Assembly: GCF_027474825.1 (NCBI RefSeq)
Contig: NZ_CP107030.1
Span: 3,230,529-3,294,528, forward strand
Reading direction: 5' to 3'
DNA: 64,000 nucleotides
Origin: Maribacter halichondriae
Lineage (GTDB): Bacteria; Bacteroidota; Bacteroidia; Flavobacteriales; Flavobacteriaceae
The notes under the pieces were generated by a model. That model saw only the letters and a program-made list of their open reading frames with translations. It had not been told where the DNA came from and searched no databases. A program made the position numbers and the translations under genes. Below are positions 8,270 through 19,738 of the stretch, one piece after another; the stretch's first letter is position 1; each line of letters starts with the position of its first letter.

Positions 8270-10092
8270 ATGTTAAAAACTTGTATTCCGGCCCTAGTAT
8301 TATTCTTTCTTTTTTCTCTTGCAAAGAAAGTCCATCCGAAGAAACACAATTACAACTTGACCCAATCGATAGTGTATTTGTAGATTTCTATGAGTTCAAA
8401 AAAAATATCAATCCTATTGAGGCTACAAAAGCGGGTTTTGAAAAGTACAATGATACCATCGCCAACTATATTTCCGACTCATATCAGGCCCATCTGACCG
8501 AGAAATATTCTGAATTCTTAAGCCTTCTCAAGAATTATGATGAAACCATGATGACCCAAGAAAAGTGGTTAAGTCTTAGGGTCATGATTTGGGATTGTTC
8601 TATAAAATTAGAAGGTCTTGAAAATGACTTGGTCACCCTTGATTCTCCGATTTATAACTTGCCCAGCTTTGAACTGATACCGCTCTTTCAGATTCAATCG
8701 TTGCATCTGTATGTGGCGCAATTGGCCGGAGGGTATAGTGTACAACCTTTTAAAACTGTGAAGGATTATGACAATTGGTTGAGTAGGCTAGAGGATTACA
8801 TGCTATTCTTGGATACTTGCATCCTCAAAATGAACGAAGGTATTGCCCAGGGTATCGTTCCCCCAAAGGTCTTGATCGAAAAAATGATTCCCCAATTGCC
8901 GGAATTTATCGATGCCCCGCTCGAAAAGCACCTTTTTTATTCCCCGATTACGGCCTTCCCTGAAAATTTCACCGAAGATGACAAAAAAAGGTTGGCTAAG
9001 GAATATGGGGATTTTATTAGTAGCAAACTGGTCAAGAAGTACCGAGAACTAAGCGATTTTATAAGCACTACCTATCTACCAGTTGGAAGGGAAACTTCTG
9101 GGTTGGGCGCATTGCCGCATGGTAAGGAAACCTATGATTACTTGATAAAACTACATACGACTACCAATATGACCGCCGATGAAATCCATGAAATTGGCAA
9201 AAATGAGGTGGTACGTATTAAAGGCGAAATGGAAAAGGCAAAAAAAGAAATCGGATTCGATGGCGATATTACATCGTTTTTCGATTTCGTACGTGCTAAC
9301 AAAAGTCAAATGCCTTTCAAAGACCCTGAAGAGGTCATCGCCAATTTCAATTCCATTCAAGAACGGGTGGAAGCACATTTGAACGAAGTATTCGACCTAA
9401 AACCCAAGGCCGGTTTTGAAGTCCGGCGCACCGAAGCATTTCGGGAAGCTTCAGCCAGTGCCGAATATGTGCCTGGTTCCAAAGATGCCAGCCGATCCGG
9501 AATATTTTACGTACCGATTCCCGATGTTACGACCTATAATAAATATGCCGATGAAGCCCTTTTTCTGCATGAAGCGATTCCCGGGCATCACTACCAATTG
9601 TCCCTTCAACAAGAAAATAAAGATTTACCCGAGTTTTTACATCCCGAAAGTATGGGAGTATTCGTTGAAGGATGGGCCTTGTACGCCGAATCTTTGGGTA
9701 AAGAATTGGGCCTTTATGAAGATCCGTACCAGTATTTTGGCATGTTAAGTATGGAAATGCATCGGGCCATCCGCTTGGTCGTCGATACGGGAATACATGC
9801 CAAAGGATGGACCCGTGAACAGGCCATTCAATATTCTTTGGAAAATGAGGCGGAATCGGAAGCTAGTATCATTGCTGAAGTAGAAAGGTATATGGCCACG
9901 CCCGGGCAAGCGTTGTCTTATAAAATAGGGCAACTAAAAATTAGGGAGCTAAGGAATAAAGCCGAAAATGAACTAGGAAAGAGCTTCGACGTCAAAGAAT
10001 TTCACAATCAAGTATTGAATTCCGGTAGTTTACCGCTTATACTTTTGGAGGAAAAAATCGATGGTTGGATAACAAGCCAAAAAAGCCTTTAG
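8270..10092 (+). CDS. DUF885 lipoprotein (predicted metallopeptidase-like), frameshift inside signal peptide
   Basis: About 607 residues. DUF885 features: HEAIPGHHYQLSLQQ near residue 440 with HExxxxH metal ligands, GWALYAESLGKELGLY, and the C-terminal PGQALSYKIGQLKI. Members are likely secreted zinc peptidases. The long frame can only start at TTG 8281; but ATG 8270 opens MLKTCIPALVLFF in another frame, and adding one T to the T6 run at 8310-8315 joins it to FFSCKESPSEE, a perfect lipobox. I therefore place the start at 8270 with a one-base deletion in the sequence. A TATTTTTG -7 box precedes at about 8246. Confidence 0.87.
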
Positions 10093-10148
10093 GGCAAAAC
10101 GAATAATTATGTATTTTTACGGCATACTTAATCAATAACAATTAAATT

Positions 10149-10565
10149 ATGAAGCGACAAAATAAGCTTGCCATGCTTATGATGGTTTTGGCCATTATTA
10201 CATGCTATTCTCCCAGTATGGCAAATACTGAAAATTCAACTGACAACATTTTTATCTCTGTAGACGATATTGAAGGTAGTTGGGCATACGATGTGCAAAA
10301 TGTCGATCCCCAATATCAGAAAGGTCTTTTTCATATTACCAAAGAAAACGGTGAGTATGCCTTGAACATTCAAGGAGAAGGCGACAGTATGATTCCCACC
10401 GAAGAATTGGAGGTGAATGGTGATGAAGTGAAGTTTGTGGTATATGTTGAAGGCGATCGTGTAGCGATTACCTTGAATTTTGATGGGGATACCTTTACCG
10501 GAAGCGGGTCATCATCATCGGGGCCTTTTACGATGTCGGGCAAACGCATGCGAATACCTGAATAA
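10149..10565 (+). CDS. Secreted protein of unknown function
   Basis: 138 residues with a signal peptide ending near SMANTEN. The mature part has alternating strands (IEGSWAYDVQNV, VKFVVYVEGDRVAITLNF, FTGSGSSSSGPFTMSGKR), like a small lipocalin-type barrel that measures 'change in signal' domains, but I do not recognise the family. It lies 56 bases after the DUF885 gene and ends in a strong terminator. Confidence 0.7.
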   Translation: MKRQNKLAMLMMVLAIITCYSPSMANTENSTDNIFISVDDIEGSWAYDVQNVDPQYQKGLFHITKENGEYALNIQGEGDSMIPTEELEVNGDEVKFVVYVEGDRVAITLNFDGDTFTGSGSSSSGPFTMSGKRMRIPE

Positions 10566-10596
10566 TATCCGGAAAACAGTGTTTTAATTTTGAAAA

Positions 10597-10623
10597 GCCC
10601 CGTCTCAATGACGGGGTTTTTTT
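10597..10623 (+). terminator. Intrinsic terminator
   Basis: Stem CCCCGT/ACGGGG around CTCAATG followed by seven T, 32 bases after the stop of the small secreted protein. Confidence 0.85.
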
Positions 10624-10684
10624 GTTGGTAAGTTCGTTTACCGAATATTTACTTATTTTTAGACGATTTAATTCATAAGGGGCA

Positions 10685-12312
10685 ATGAAGAAAATTCTTT
10701 TTTTACTGATCATACTATTGAGCGGTTGCGAACTGTTCAAAGAAAAGGTCGATTTGGTCATCATCAATGCGAACATATATACCGTGGATGAGGCATTCTC
10801 GAAGGCAGAAGCGTTTGCCATACATAAGGGTAAATTTATTGCCGTCGGAACCTCCGATGAAATTAGGAATACCTATACTTCAGATCAAATAATCGATGCC
10901 GACGGCCGTACTATAACTCCGGGTCTTATCGATGCGCATTGTCATTTTTTTGGCTGGGCATGAACCAACAGGTCGCAGATCTTACCGGAACCAAAAGTTT
11001 AGAAGAGGTACTTGATAGGGTAAAGACTTTTCAGCAACAAAATCCCAAAGACTTCATTTTAGGGAGTGGTTGGGATCAAAACGATTGGGAGGTCAAAGAG
11101 TTTCCGACAAAAAAGGAGTTGGACGAGCTTTATCCCGATACTCCCGTTGCATTGGAACGAATCGACGGACATGCGTTGTTGGTCAATCAAAAAGCACTGG
11201 ACATGGCAGGTATCAAATGGGATACGAGGGTCGAAGGCGGTGAAATCGTAAAAAAATGGAGTGATGGGTATTCAGGAATTACCGGGGTGCTTATCGACAA
11301 TCCGATGCAGCTGATAGAAAATATAATTCCGGCGCCAAGTTTGGTTACAAAGATTCGGGCTTTAAAAGATGCGGAACGTATTTGCTTGAACAATGGGTTG
11401 ACCACGGTCAACGATGCCGGCCTTGATCGTTCCACCATTGAATTGATCGATAGCCTTCAACAAGCAGGTGAATTGTCGATCCGCGTCTACGCTATGTTAA
11501 GCAATACCCCTGAAAACCTCAAGCATTATATTTATCAAGGGCCCTATAAGACAGAAAGATTGAACGTACGCTCTGTAAAAGTATATGGCGATGGGGCCTT
11601 AGGATCAAGAGGCGCTGTTTTAAAAGAACCCTATGCCGATAAATGGGGTCACTATGGGGCCATGGTAACCCCGGTCGACGAAATTGAGGATTTGGCCAGA
11701 CGCTTGGCTATTTCCGAGTATCAGATGAATACCCATGCCATCGGTGATTCTGCCAATATAGCTGTTTTACGGGCTTATAAGCAAGCTTTGAAAGGACAAA
11801 AAGATAGGCGTTGGAAAGTGGAACATGCTCAGGTAATTGCCCCAGAAGATTTCGATTATTTCAAGGATGGAATTATTCCATCCATTCAACCGACACATGC
11901 CACGAGCGATATGTATTGGGTAGAAGAACGATTGGGCGAAGAACGTACCGAAGGTGCCTACGCCTTCAAAACGCTTTTAGACAAGGCAGGCTTAGTAGCA
12001 TTGGGAACCGATTTTCCAGTAGAACAAGTAAGTCCGTTCCTTACTTTTTATGCCGCTGTGGGGCGCAAAGATGTGGACGGTTATCCCGAAGGCGGTTTTC
12101 AAATGAAAGACGTGCTTTCTCGAGAGGAAGCCCTTCGTGGCATGACCATTTGGGCAGCCTACAGTAACTTTGAGGACAATGAAAAGGGCAGTATCGAGGT
12201 CGGTAAATTTGCCGATTTCACGATATATAGTGATGACCTTATGGAAGTGCCACTCAAGCAGATTCCGAGCATACGTGCACAGCAGACTTTTGTCGGGGGT
12301 GAAGTCCGATAA
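10685..12312 (+). CDS. Amidohydrolase family lipoprotein, YtcJ-like (one-base frameshift)
   Basis: 542 residues after correction. Lipobox LSGC (Cys16). The amidohydrolase core follows: VDLVIINANIYTVDEAF, then ITPGLIDAHCHFFG with the metal-binding HxH, later NTHAIGDSA, KVEHAQVI and ALGTDFPVE, which carry the other metal ligands. Members hydrolyse amide bonds at a Zn/Fe site; substrate unknown. Translation as written stops at 10963. A second frame begins at once (LGMNQQVADL), and one missing base at the T7GGC stretch (10945-10954) explains it; GL rather than WL would match the family. Periplasm or outer-membrane side. Confidence 0.88.
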
Positions 12313-12318
12313 TAAAAA

Positions 12319-12343
12319 AGCCGGGAACTTAGTCCCAGCTTTT
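12319..12343. terminator. Weak bidirectional terminator between amidohydrolase and DUF2911 genes
   Basis: GGGA/TCCC core with flanking GC pairs around ACTTAG, A run on the left and T run on the right, between convergent genes. Confidence 0.5.
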
Positions 12344-12365
12344 CCATTCTTAACTTAATTTCAAT

Positions 12366-12905
12366 TTACATGGTAATCGGCACGGCAACTCGCGTCTTGT
12401 CCCATCCCATGACCATGTGCGCTCCGTTATCGACTTCTTTGAAAGCAATCGAGAATTCTTCCAAAGATGTGGCGTCAGAGCCATTTGGTACGGATACCCT
12501 TGCGACATCTGCAGATTCGTCATAGGTATAAGAACCCCACTGGTTCAGGTTTTTGTTTAAAATGACCGTCCATTCCTTTTCTCCAGGAATTGTAAAAAGG
12601 GAGTAGGTGCCCGCTTTGATATCCTTTCCTCCAAAATTGACATCCTTATAGAATGTAATTTCAGGAGCTTCGTTTGCTCCCGTTCTCCAGACTTCGCCCG
12701 GTTTGGCCAATTCTGCCATAGAACGACCTTTCAATTGTGGGCGGCTATAGATAATACGAACGGCCTTGTCCGATACTTTGTAAGTTGAAGGAAAGGCAGC
12801 TGCATCCATCGGGCTTTTGTCCAATCCTGAAAATTCTTGGGCCATGCTTTGCGTAGTGAAAACCAAAGCCAAAACTAAAATTGTAATCGTAAGTAATTTT
12901 TTCAT
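12366..12905 (-). CDS. DUF2911 secreted protein
   Basis: 179 residues. Signal peptide to SMAQ. The DUF2911 domain shows IIYSRPQLKGRSM, GEVWRTGANEAPEITFY and IKAGTYSLFTIP, which is highly conserved in Bacteroidota; the function is unknown. It is a single-gene unit convergent with the amidohydrolase and divergent from asnB. No promoter box could be settled in the 245-base intergenic region. Confidence 0.93.
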   Translation of the reverse strand: MKKLLTITILVLALVFTTQSMAQEFSGLDKSPMDAAAFPSTYKVSDKAVRIIYSRPQLKGRSMAELAKPGEVWRTGANEAPEITFYKDVNFGGKDIKAGTYSLFTIPGEKEWTVILNKNLNQWGSYTYDESADVARVSVPNGSDATSLEEFSIAFKEVDNGAHMVMGWDKTRVAVPITM

Positions 12906-13150
12906 AATAGTGTTTGTTTTTTGTAGCGTTAAAACTAAGTAGTATTCGAGTAAATCTCTGCTAAAAAGTCGTTAAATTTCCCGCTGCTTACAGATTTATG
13001 AGAGAAATGCAATTTTACTACCTTTCGTATTACATATTTGAAATAAAACAGTATTAATTAGAAAAATTAAGAATCAATACACTATAATTTATTTTATATT
13101 AAAACCATTAATACCATCTTTGACTATAATTTGATATTAAATTAATTGAT

Positions 13151-14821
13151 ATGTGTGGAATTGTGTGTGCATTTGATATGAAGGAGTCTGCCGAGGTCTT
13201 ACGGCCCCAATTGCTCGAAATGTCGAAAAAAGTAAGACATAGGGGACCGGATTGGAGCGGAATCTATGCAGATGACAAAGCTATTTTAGCGCACGAGCGC
13301 CTTGCCATTGTTGATCCAGCATCCGGCAAGCAGCCTTTGTTCAGTGAAGATAAAAAATTGATTCTTGCCGCGAATGGCGAAATATACAACCATCGTGAGC
13401 TTCGAAAGCGATTTGAGGGCAAGTACAACTTTCAGACCCAATCGGATTGTGAGGTGATTTTAGCCCTATATCAAGAAAAGGGTGCCGATTTTATAGATGA
13501 GATGAACGGTATCTTCGGTTTTGCCATCTACGATGTTGAAAAGGATGAATATTTCATCGCCAGAGACCATATGGGAATAATCCCCCTATATATTGGGTGG
13601 GACAAACATGGCACGTTCTACGTCGCTTCGGAATTAAAGGCGCTCGAGGGAACATGCACTAAAATTGAACTGTTCCCACCGGGGCATTACTTTCACAGTT
13701 CCGATGGGGAATTCAAAAAATGGTATTCACGTGATTGGATGGAATATGATGCCGTTAAAGAAAACGAGACGAGCATACAGGCCATCAAAAAAGCTTTGGA
13801 AGCTGCCGTACACAGACAGTTGATGTCCGATGTGCCTTATGGAGTTTTACTTTCGGGGGGCTTGGATTCTTCTGTCACTTCATCCATTGCCAAAAAGTAT
13901 GCGCAAAAGCGAATTGAGTCCGATGATACTGCCGACGCTTGGTGGCCGCAGTTACATTCCTTCTCGGTCGGGTTGGATGGTTCTCCTGATTTGGCCGCTG
14001 CCCAAAAAGTGGCCGATCATATCGGAACCGTACATCATGAAATAAAATTTACTATACAAGAGGGTCTCGATGCAATTAAAGATGTCATCTATAACCTAGA
14101 GACTTACGATATTACGACCATTCGTGCTTCCACGCCCATGTATCTGATGGCAAGGGTCATCAAGTCGATGGGAATCAAAATGGTGCTTTCCGGTGAAGGA
14201 GCCGATGAGCTCTTCGGAGGGTATCTCTATTTCCATAAGGCGCCCAATGCGCAAGAATTTCATGAAGAAACGGTTCGCAAGTTGAGCAAATTGCACATGT
14301 ACGACTGTTTACGTGCCAATAAATCATTGGCCGCTTGGGGCATTGAAGGCCGTGTTCCGTTTTTGGACAAAGAATTTATGGATGTCGCCATGCGAATCAA
14401 TCCCCAAGACAAAATGATCAATGGCGAACGCATGGAAAAATGGGTAGTTCGCAAGGCATTTGAAGATATGCTTCCCGAAAGTGTGGCCTGGAGACAGAAA
14501 GAACAGTTTTCCGATGGAGTGGGGTACAGTTGGATTGATACCCTGAAGATCATGGTAAACGAAGAGGTTTCCGATGAGCAATTGGAAAATGCGAAGTTCA
14601 GATTCCCCTTGCAGACACCGACCACTAAAGAAGAGTTTTATTATCGCTCGATATTCGAAGCGCATTTTCCAAGTGATGCAGCGGCCCTTTGTGTTCCACA
14701 AGAACCTTCTGTCGCTTGTAGCACCAAAATTGCCCTGGAATGGGACGAGGCCTTTAAGAATATGAACGACCCATCGGGTAGGGCAGTAGCGAACGTACAC
14801 GATGATGCGTACGTAAAATAA
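13151..14821 (+). CDS. asnB: Asparagine synthase (glutamine-hydrolysing), type B
   Basis: 556 residues. Starts MCGIVCAFD, so Cys2 becomes the N-terminal nucleophile of the class II glutaminase domain (to about residue 190; RHRGPDWSG, NGEIYNH). The synthetase domain has the PP-loop LLSGGLDSSVTSS near 232 and GEGADELFGGY near 353. It makes asparagine from aspartate, ATP and glutamine in the cytosol. Length equals E. coli AsnB. Followed by its own terminator and then gyrB, a common flavobacterial order. Confidence 0.96.
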   Translation: MCGIVCAFDMKESAEVLRPQLLEMSKKVRHRGPDWSGIYADDKAILAHERLAIVDPASGKQPLFSEDKKLILAANGEIYNHRELRKRFEGKYNFQTQSDCEVILALYQEKGADFIDEMNGIFGFAIYDVEKDEYFIARDHMGIIPLYIGWDKHGTFYVASELKALEGTCTKIELFPPGHYFHSSDGEFKKWYSRDWMEYDAVKENETSIQAIKKALEAAVHRQLMSDVPYGVLLSGGLDSSVTSSIAKKYAQKRIESDDTADAWWPQLHSFSVGLDGSPDLAAAQKVADHIGTVHHEIKFTIQEGLDAIKDVIYNLETYDITTIRASTPMYLMARVIKSMGIKMVLSGEGADELFGGYLYFHKAPNAQEFHEETVRKLSKLHMYDCLRANKSLAAWGIEGRVPFLDKEFMDVAMRINPQDKMINGERMEKWVVRKAFEDMLPESVAWRQKEQFSDGVGYSWIDTLKIMVNEEVSDEQLENAKFRFPLQTPTTKEEFYYRSIFEAHFPSDAAALCVPQEPSVACSTKIALEWDEAFKNMNDPSGRAVANVHDDAYVK

Positions 14822-14889
14822 AATATGGATGAAAATTCTGTTTTCCTGTCGACTATGGCAGACTCAGTTTTTATTTTAATTAGTCAATT

Positions 14890-14915
14890 GGCCCTGCTAT
14901 GAGTGGGGCCTTTTT
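14890..14915 (+). terminator. Intrinsic terminator of asnB
   Basis: GGCCC/GGGCC stem around TGCTATGAGTG followed by five T, 68 bases after the asnB stop. Confidence 0.75.
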
Positions 14916-15024
14916 AATATTTCAAACTAAGATTTCACAATAAAATTTTATATGAAATTACCTATCGTCCGACATCTGAATTTTCCACAAAAAATGTTAA
15001 TAACTTCGAGGTTAAAAAAATCCC

Positions 15025-15060
15025 AAAACCCTATATTCCATAGGGTTTTGCGTATATTTG
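15025..15060 (+). promoter_or_regulatory. gyrB promoter: perfect palindrome next to a TATATTTG -7 box
   Basis: Ten-base arms AAAACCCTAT (15025-15034) and ATAGGGTTTT (15040-15049) around ATTCC, then TATATTTG (15053-15060), a match to TAnnTTTG. The palindrome fills the spacer where RNA polymerase binds. The gyrB start is 41 bases downstream. Confidence 0.6.
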
Positions 15061-15083
15061 TAAGATTGCAAATTTTGAAGTAA

Positions 15084-17108
<2,025 letters not shown>

Positions 17109-17130
17109 GAAATGGCACTTACACAACAAA

Positions 17131-17157
17131 AACCTGCACAGCCCGTGCAGGTTTTTT
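17131..17157 (+). terminator. Intrinsic terminator of gyrB
   Basis: Perfect nine-pair stem AACCTGCAC/GTGCAGGTT with loop AGCCC and a T run, 22 bases after the gyrB stop. Confidence 0.9.
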
Positions 17158-17179
17158 AGTTTTGGGAAAAACTTACATC

Positions 17180-18193
17180 ATGAAAAGAGTATTTTTCCTA
17201 CTTGTTGTGTTATTTGGCATTCAAGCAAATGCGCAATCGAATATCAATGAAATACTGGCGGCCGGTCTTAACGATGCAGAGCGATTTACAAATGACTATT
17301 TGGCTCCTGTTTCAGAGGGTGCTATGCATAGCATCTCCAATGGTTGGTATAATCACGGTAAGGCGAAACCCTTAGGTGGTTTTGAAATCTCCATTATCGG
17401 TAATATGGCCAACTTTAAGAATAAAAACGATAAAAAAGCCTTTACCTTAAATACGGCCGATTATGAAAATTTGCAATTTGAAGATGGAAGCACTTCTAAA
17501 ATGATTTCATCGGCATTAGGAGATATTGATGGCGTTATTGTATTCGTAGAAGGAGAAATTGCGCCTGGTGTACCCGCGAGAGAAGAGTTCGAATTGCCTA
17601 CCGGATTGGCTTCCGAAAATATTAATTTTATTCCTTCCGCCTTTGTTCAGGCCAGTGTGGGACTTATAAAAGGCACAGAGCTCAAAGTGCGGTTTTTGCC
17701 AAAAATCAACGCTGAAGAATCTTCAATTGGACTATACGGTGTTGGGATACAGCACGAATTCACACAGCATCTTCCAGCAGAGAAAATTTTTCCTGTGGCC
17801 ATTTCAGGGGTCATTGGATATTCCCATCTTGATGGAACGTACGATTTCACCAATACCAATATCATAGCAGGTAGTGATCAACGAATCGATATGAAATTGA
17901 ATACATGGGTTTTTCAGGCCGTTGTTTCCACAAAACTTCCGATTATAAACTTTTATGGAGGATTGGGATATCTGAAAGGAAAGTCCACTACTGATATATT
18001 GGGAACGTATACGGTACAATCAGGCCCTTTTCAACAGACTTACGAGAATCCATTTTCGGTTAGCAAGGATGCCAGTGGGGTTCGCGCTAATATCGGTACC
18101 AAACTGAAACTAGGTTTTTTTAGGCTACATGCCGATTACACGGTGGCGGAATTCAATAGTCTATCTGTTGGTGTGAACTTTGGGTTTAGATAA
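17180..18193 (+). CDS. DUF6588 outer-membrane-like protein
   Basis: 337 residues from ATG 17180 (MKRVFFLLVVLFGIQANAQ, a clean signal peptide); the start at 17162 adds six residues with no support. The body has glycine/aromatic strands (GLIKGTELKVRFLPKIN, GLYGVGIQHEFTQ, GGLGYLKGKS) and ends SVGVNFGFR, in keeping with a small barrel. I assign it to DUF6588, an uncharacterised Bacteroidota family, from these motifs. It follows gyrB and ends in a very strong terminator. Confidence 0.8.
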   Translation: MKRVFFLLVVLFGIQANAQSNINEILAAGLNDAERFTNDYLAPVSEGAMHSISNGWYNHGKAKPLGGFEISIIGNMANFKNKNDKKAFTLNTADYENLQFEDGSTSKMISSALGDIDGVIVFVEGEIAPGVPAREEFELPTGLASENINFIPSAFVQASVGLIKGTELKVRFLPKINAEESSIGLYGVGIQHEFTQHLPAEKIFPVAISGVIGYSHLDGTYDFTNTNIIAGSDQRIDMKLNTWVFQAVVSTKLPIINFYGGLGYLKGKSTTDILGTYTVQSGPFQQTYENPFSVSKDASGVRANIGTKLKLGFFRLHADYTVAEFNSLSVGVNFGFR

Positions 18194-18218
18194 ACTTGAC
18201 TGAACGAACTCTTTGAAG

Positions 18219-18255
18219 TCCCGAATCCTATCTCTTTGAGGATTCGGGATTTTTT
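18219..18255 (+). terminator. Intrinsic terminator
   Basis: Eleven-pair perfect stem TCCCGAATCCT/AGGATTCGGGA followed by six T. The stretch from here to 18556 holds no gene, only a palindrome at 18457 and AT-rich DNA. Confidence 0.92.
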
Positions 18256-18456
18256 GTTTCCTTCAACGCCATGTTCCGGTAATGTACAATTCGAGTTTGC
18301 TATTGGCTACGATTCAATATGCTAGTGAGATACATCAAATATTTTATCTTACAGGATGATACACTTTATCCCAAAAAATTGCATTTAATCGATATCTTTT
18401 TAAACAAAAAACGCATTTTGTCGATAAAAATTAACCATTCATCGAAAATTTCCAAT

Positions 18457-18482
18457 ATTAAGTAAGAATATTCCTTCTTAAT
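18457..18482. promoter_or_regulatory. Imperfect 26-bp palindrome upstream of the small-protein gene
   Basis: Arms of 13 bases agree at 11 positions (ATTAAGTAAGAAT and the complement of ATTCCTTCTTAAT). It lies 75 bases before the 56-residue gene. It may be an operator; no protein is implicated by sequence. Confidence 0.4.
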
Positions 18483-18556
18483 ACAAGAGCCCAATGAAAT
18501 GATTTATAAGAAATAAGTTTAATACGCAAAACAGCGTAATCCCAAATCCAAACATT

Positions 18557-18727
18557 ATGAAAAACGTACTATTGATTAGAGAAATTTATCTAGAGGCCTT
18601 CAAAGACTTGGGAACTAAATTCGTTAAATCTTATTTTAAGGCATTTACGTGGTTTTGCTTTGCGAGTTATCTTGTTTTGATTTACGCGTTCGTGTTTAGA
18701 GTTTCTACCGGTTTCGCTTTTGAGTAG
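18557..18727 (+). CDS. Small one-helix membrane protein, 56 aa (DUF6747-like)
   Basis: ATG 18557 opens 56 residues: MKNVLLIREIYLEAFKDLG, an amphipathic start, then a hydrophobic segment (about residues 31-46) and the C-terminal signature RVSTGFAFE. It is too short for most gene finders. It resembles a flavobacterial small family that I recall as DUF6747, unverified. A stem AAGTGCCTC/GAGGCACTT follows. A decayed paralogue begins 97 bases downstream, and conservation of the protein ends (MKN, EIY, STGF) between copies supports it as a real gene. Confidence 0.7.
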   Translation: MKNVLLIREIYLEAFKDLGTKFVKSYFKAFTWFCFASYLVLIYAFVFRVSTGFAFE

Positions 18728-18823
18728 GTGGCAAGGGCAGGAATCTTTTTTTAAGTGCCTCTCGGGGGATGAGGCACTTGATGAGGCACTTAAAAAAGAT
18801 TTAAACGGCCCCATTCAACTATT

Positions 18824-18993
18824 ATGAAAAATATATTTTTAGTCAAAGAAATTTATAGAGAAGCGTTCATGGATTAAAGCACGAAGTTCGCCGTATCATA
18901 TTTAAAAGCTTTTTTTGGTTTTGTATTTTGAGTTAATTTTTGGTGCTATATGCTTTTACATTTAGCGTTTCTACTGGTTTCGTTTTTGAGTAG
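18824..18993 (+). pseudogene. Decayed second copy of the small membrane protein
   Basis: Aligns codon by codon with 18557-18727: MKNIFLVKEIYREAFMD, then a TAA where the first copy has Leu, then KFAVSYLKAFFGFVF, a TGA, and after a one-base deletion YAFTFSVSTGFVFE. Two in-frame stops plus a frameshift are genuine decay rather than one homopolymer error. The unit shares the downstream hairpin, so the duplication included it. Confidence 0.75.
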
Positions 18994-19017
18994 GTTACAA
19001 AACGGAACACCAAACAA

Positions 19018-19050
19018 AAAAGCGCCTATCGGGGGATGAGGCGCTTTTTT
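19018..19050 (+). terminator. Intrinsic terminator after the decayed copy
   Basis: Stem AGCGCCT/AGGCGCT plus flanking A/T pairs, six T after it. The loop shares the 13-base string TCGGGGGATGAGG with the hairpin at 18753-18779 after the intact copy. Confidence 0.85.
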
Positions 19051-19113
19051 AATTGGTGCTCAATTAAAAAACGAATAATTACTACTGATTATATTTTTAA
19101 AGTTGCTATACTA

Positions 19114-19485
19114 TTATTCTCTGCTCGCAAGCATGAAACCATCTACTCGTTCCAACAGCAATTTTTCATCGGAGTTTTTAAAGCTTACGATATCATCCGC
19201 TCTGTCAAGTCCGGGATATGAGATGGTATAGGTATCATCACTATTTAATGACCACTTGAAATCGGATTTGATTTTTATGGAACCATTTTCAATTCTGTGG
19301 AACCTTCCGAGATAGGCATCGTTAAAAATCCATTCGTGACGAACAGTTAGTTTAGCGGCATTGGTGGCCTCGACTTCGACACGAGACCATATACCGATTA
19401 CGGGGTCGTTATTTTCCGGTATTCGCGAGCAATTGCTTGCGAAAATGATGGCGATAATCGCCAAAAATGAAAAGAGCTTTTTCAT
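19114..19485 (-). CDS. Small lipoprotein of unknown function
   Basis: 123 residues from ATG 19485 (MKKLFSFLAIIAII then SNCS, a plausible lipobox); the open frame to 19677 has no credible upstream start. The mature part (VIGIWSRVEVEATNAAKL, HEWIFNDAYLGRFHRIENG, YTISYPGL) looks like a lipocalin-type 'GxW' barrel start, a common Bacteroidota lipoprotein fold. No family recognised with certainty. Divergent from mdh. Confidence 0.65.
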   Translation of the reverse strand: MKKLFSFLAIIAIIFASNCSRIPENNDPVIGIWSRVEVEATNAAKLTVRHEWIFNDAYLGRFHRIENGSIKIKSDFKWSLNSDDTYTISYPGLDRADDIVSFKNSDEKLLLERVDGFMLASRE

Positions 19486-19696
19486 TATGTAGGTATTTTC
19501 TGATTCAAGATTTGGTACTTTAAGAACGTCCGATTTCGAGTTGGTATTGTCAAAATTCGATGTACGGTATCTTATTCCCGTTTTCTTCGTTAAAAACCCT
19601 CTTTTTTTAACAAGGGTGCATTTTAACGATCGTTGAAATACACCGTTCAGAACATAATTATAAGACGGGGCGGTCACTTTTATCTGTTAAAATCCC

Positions 19697-19720
19697 TATT
19701 TTTGAATTCAAGAATTCAAA
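19697..19720 (+). promoter_or_regulatory. mdh promoter -7 box overlapping a perfect palindrome
   Basis: TATTTTTG (19697-19704) matches TAnnTTTG. It runs into TTTGAATTC-AA-GAATTCAAA (19701-19720), nine-base perfect arms. The palindrome covers the expected transcription start, 19-38 bases before the mdh ATG, so it could be an operator or a 5' hairpin. Confidence 0.55.
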
Positions 19721-19738
19721 TATTTAAAAAAGACATAT

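Noticed and set aside
12906-13150. Promoter of asnB with near-consensus words (CATATTTG, TATAATTTG)
   Set aside because: None matches TAnnTTTG fully with a TTG at the right distance, so I do not list a site.
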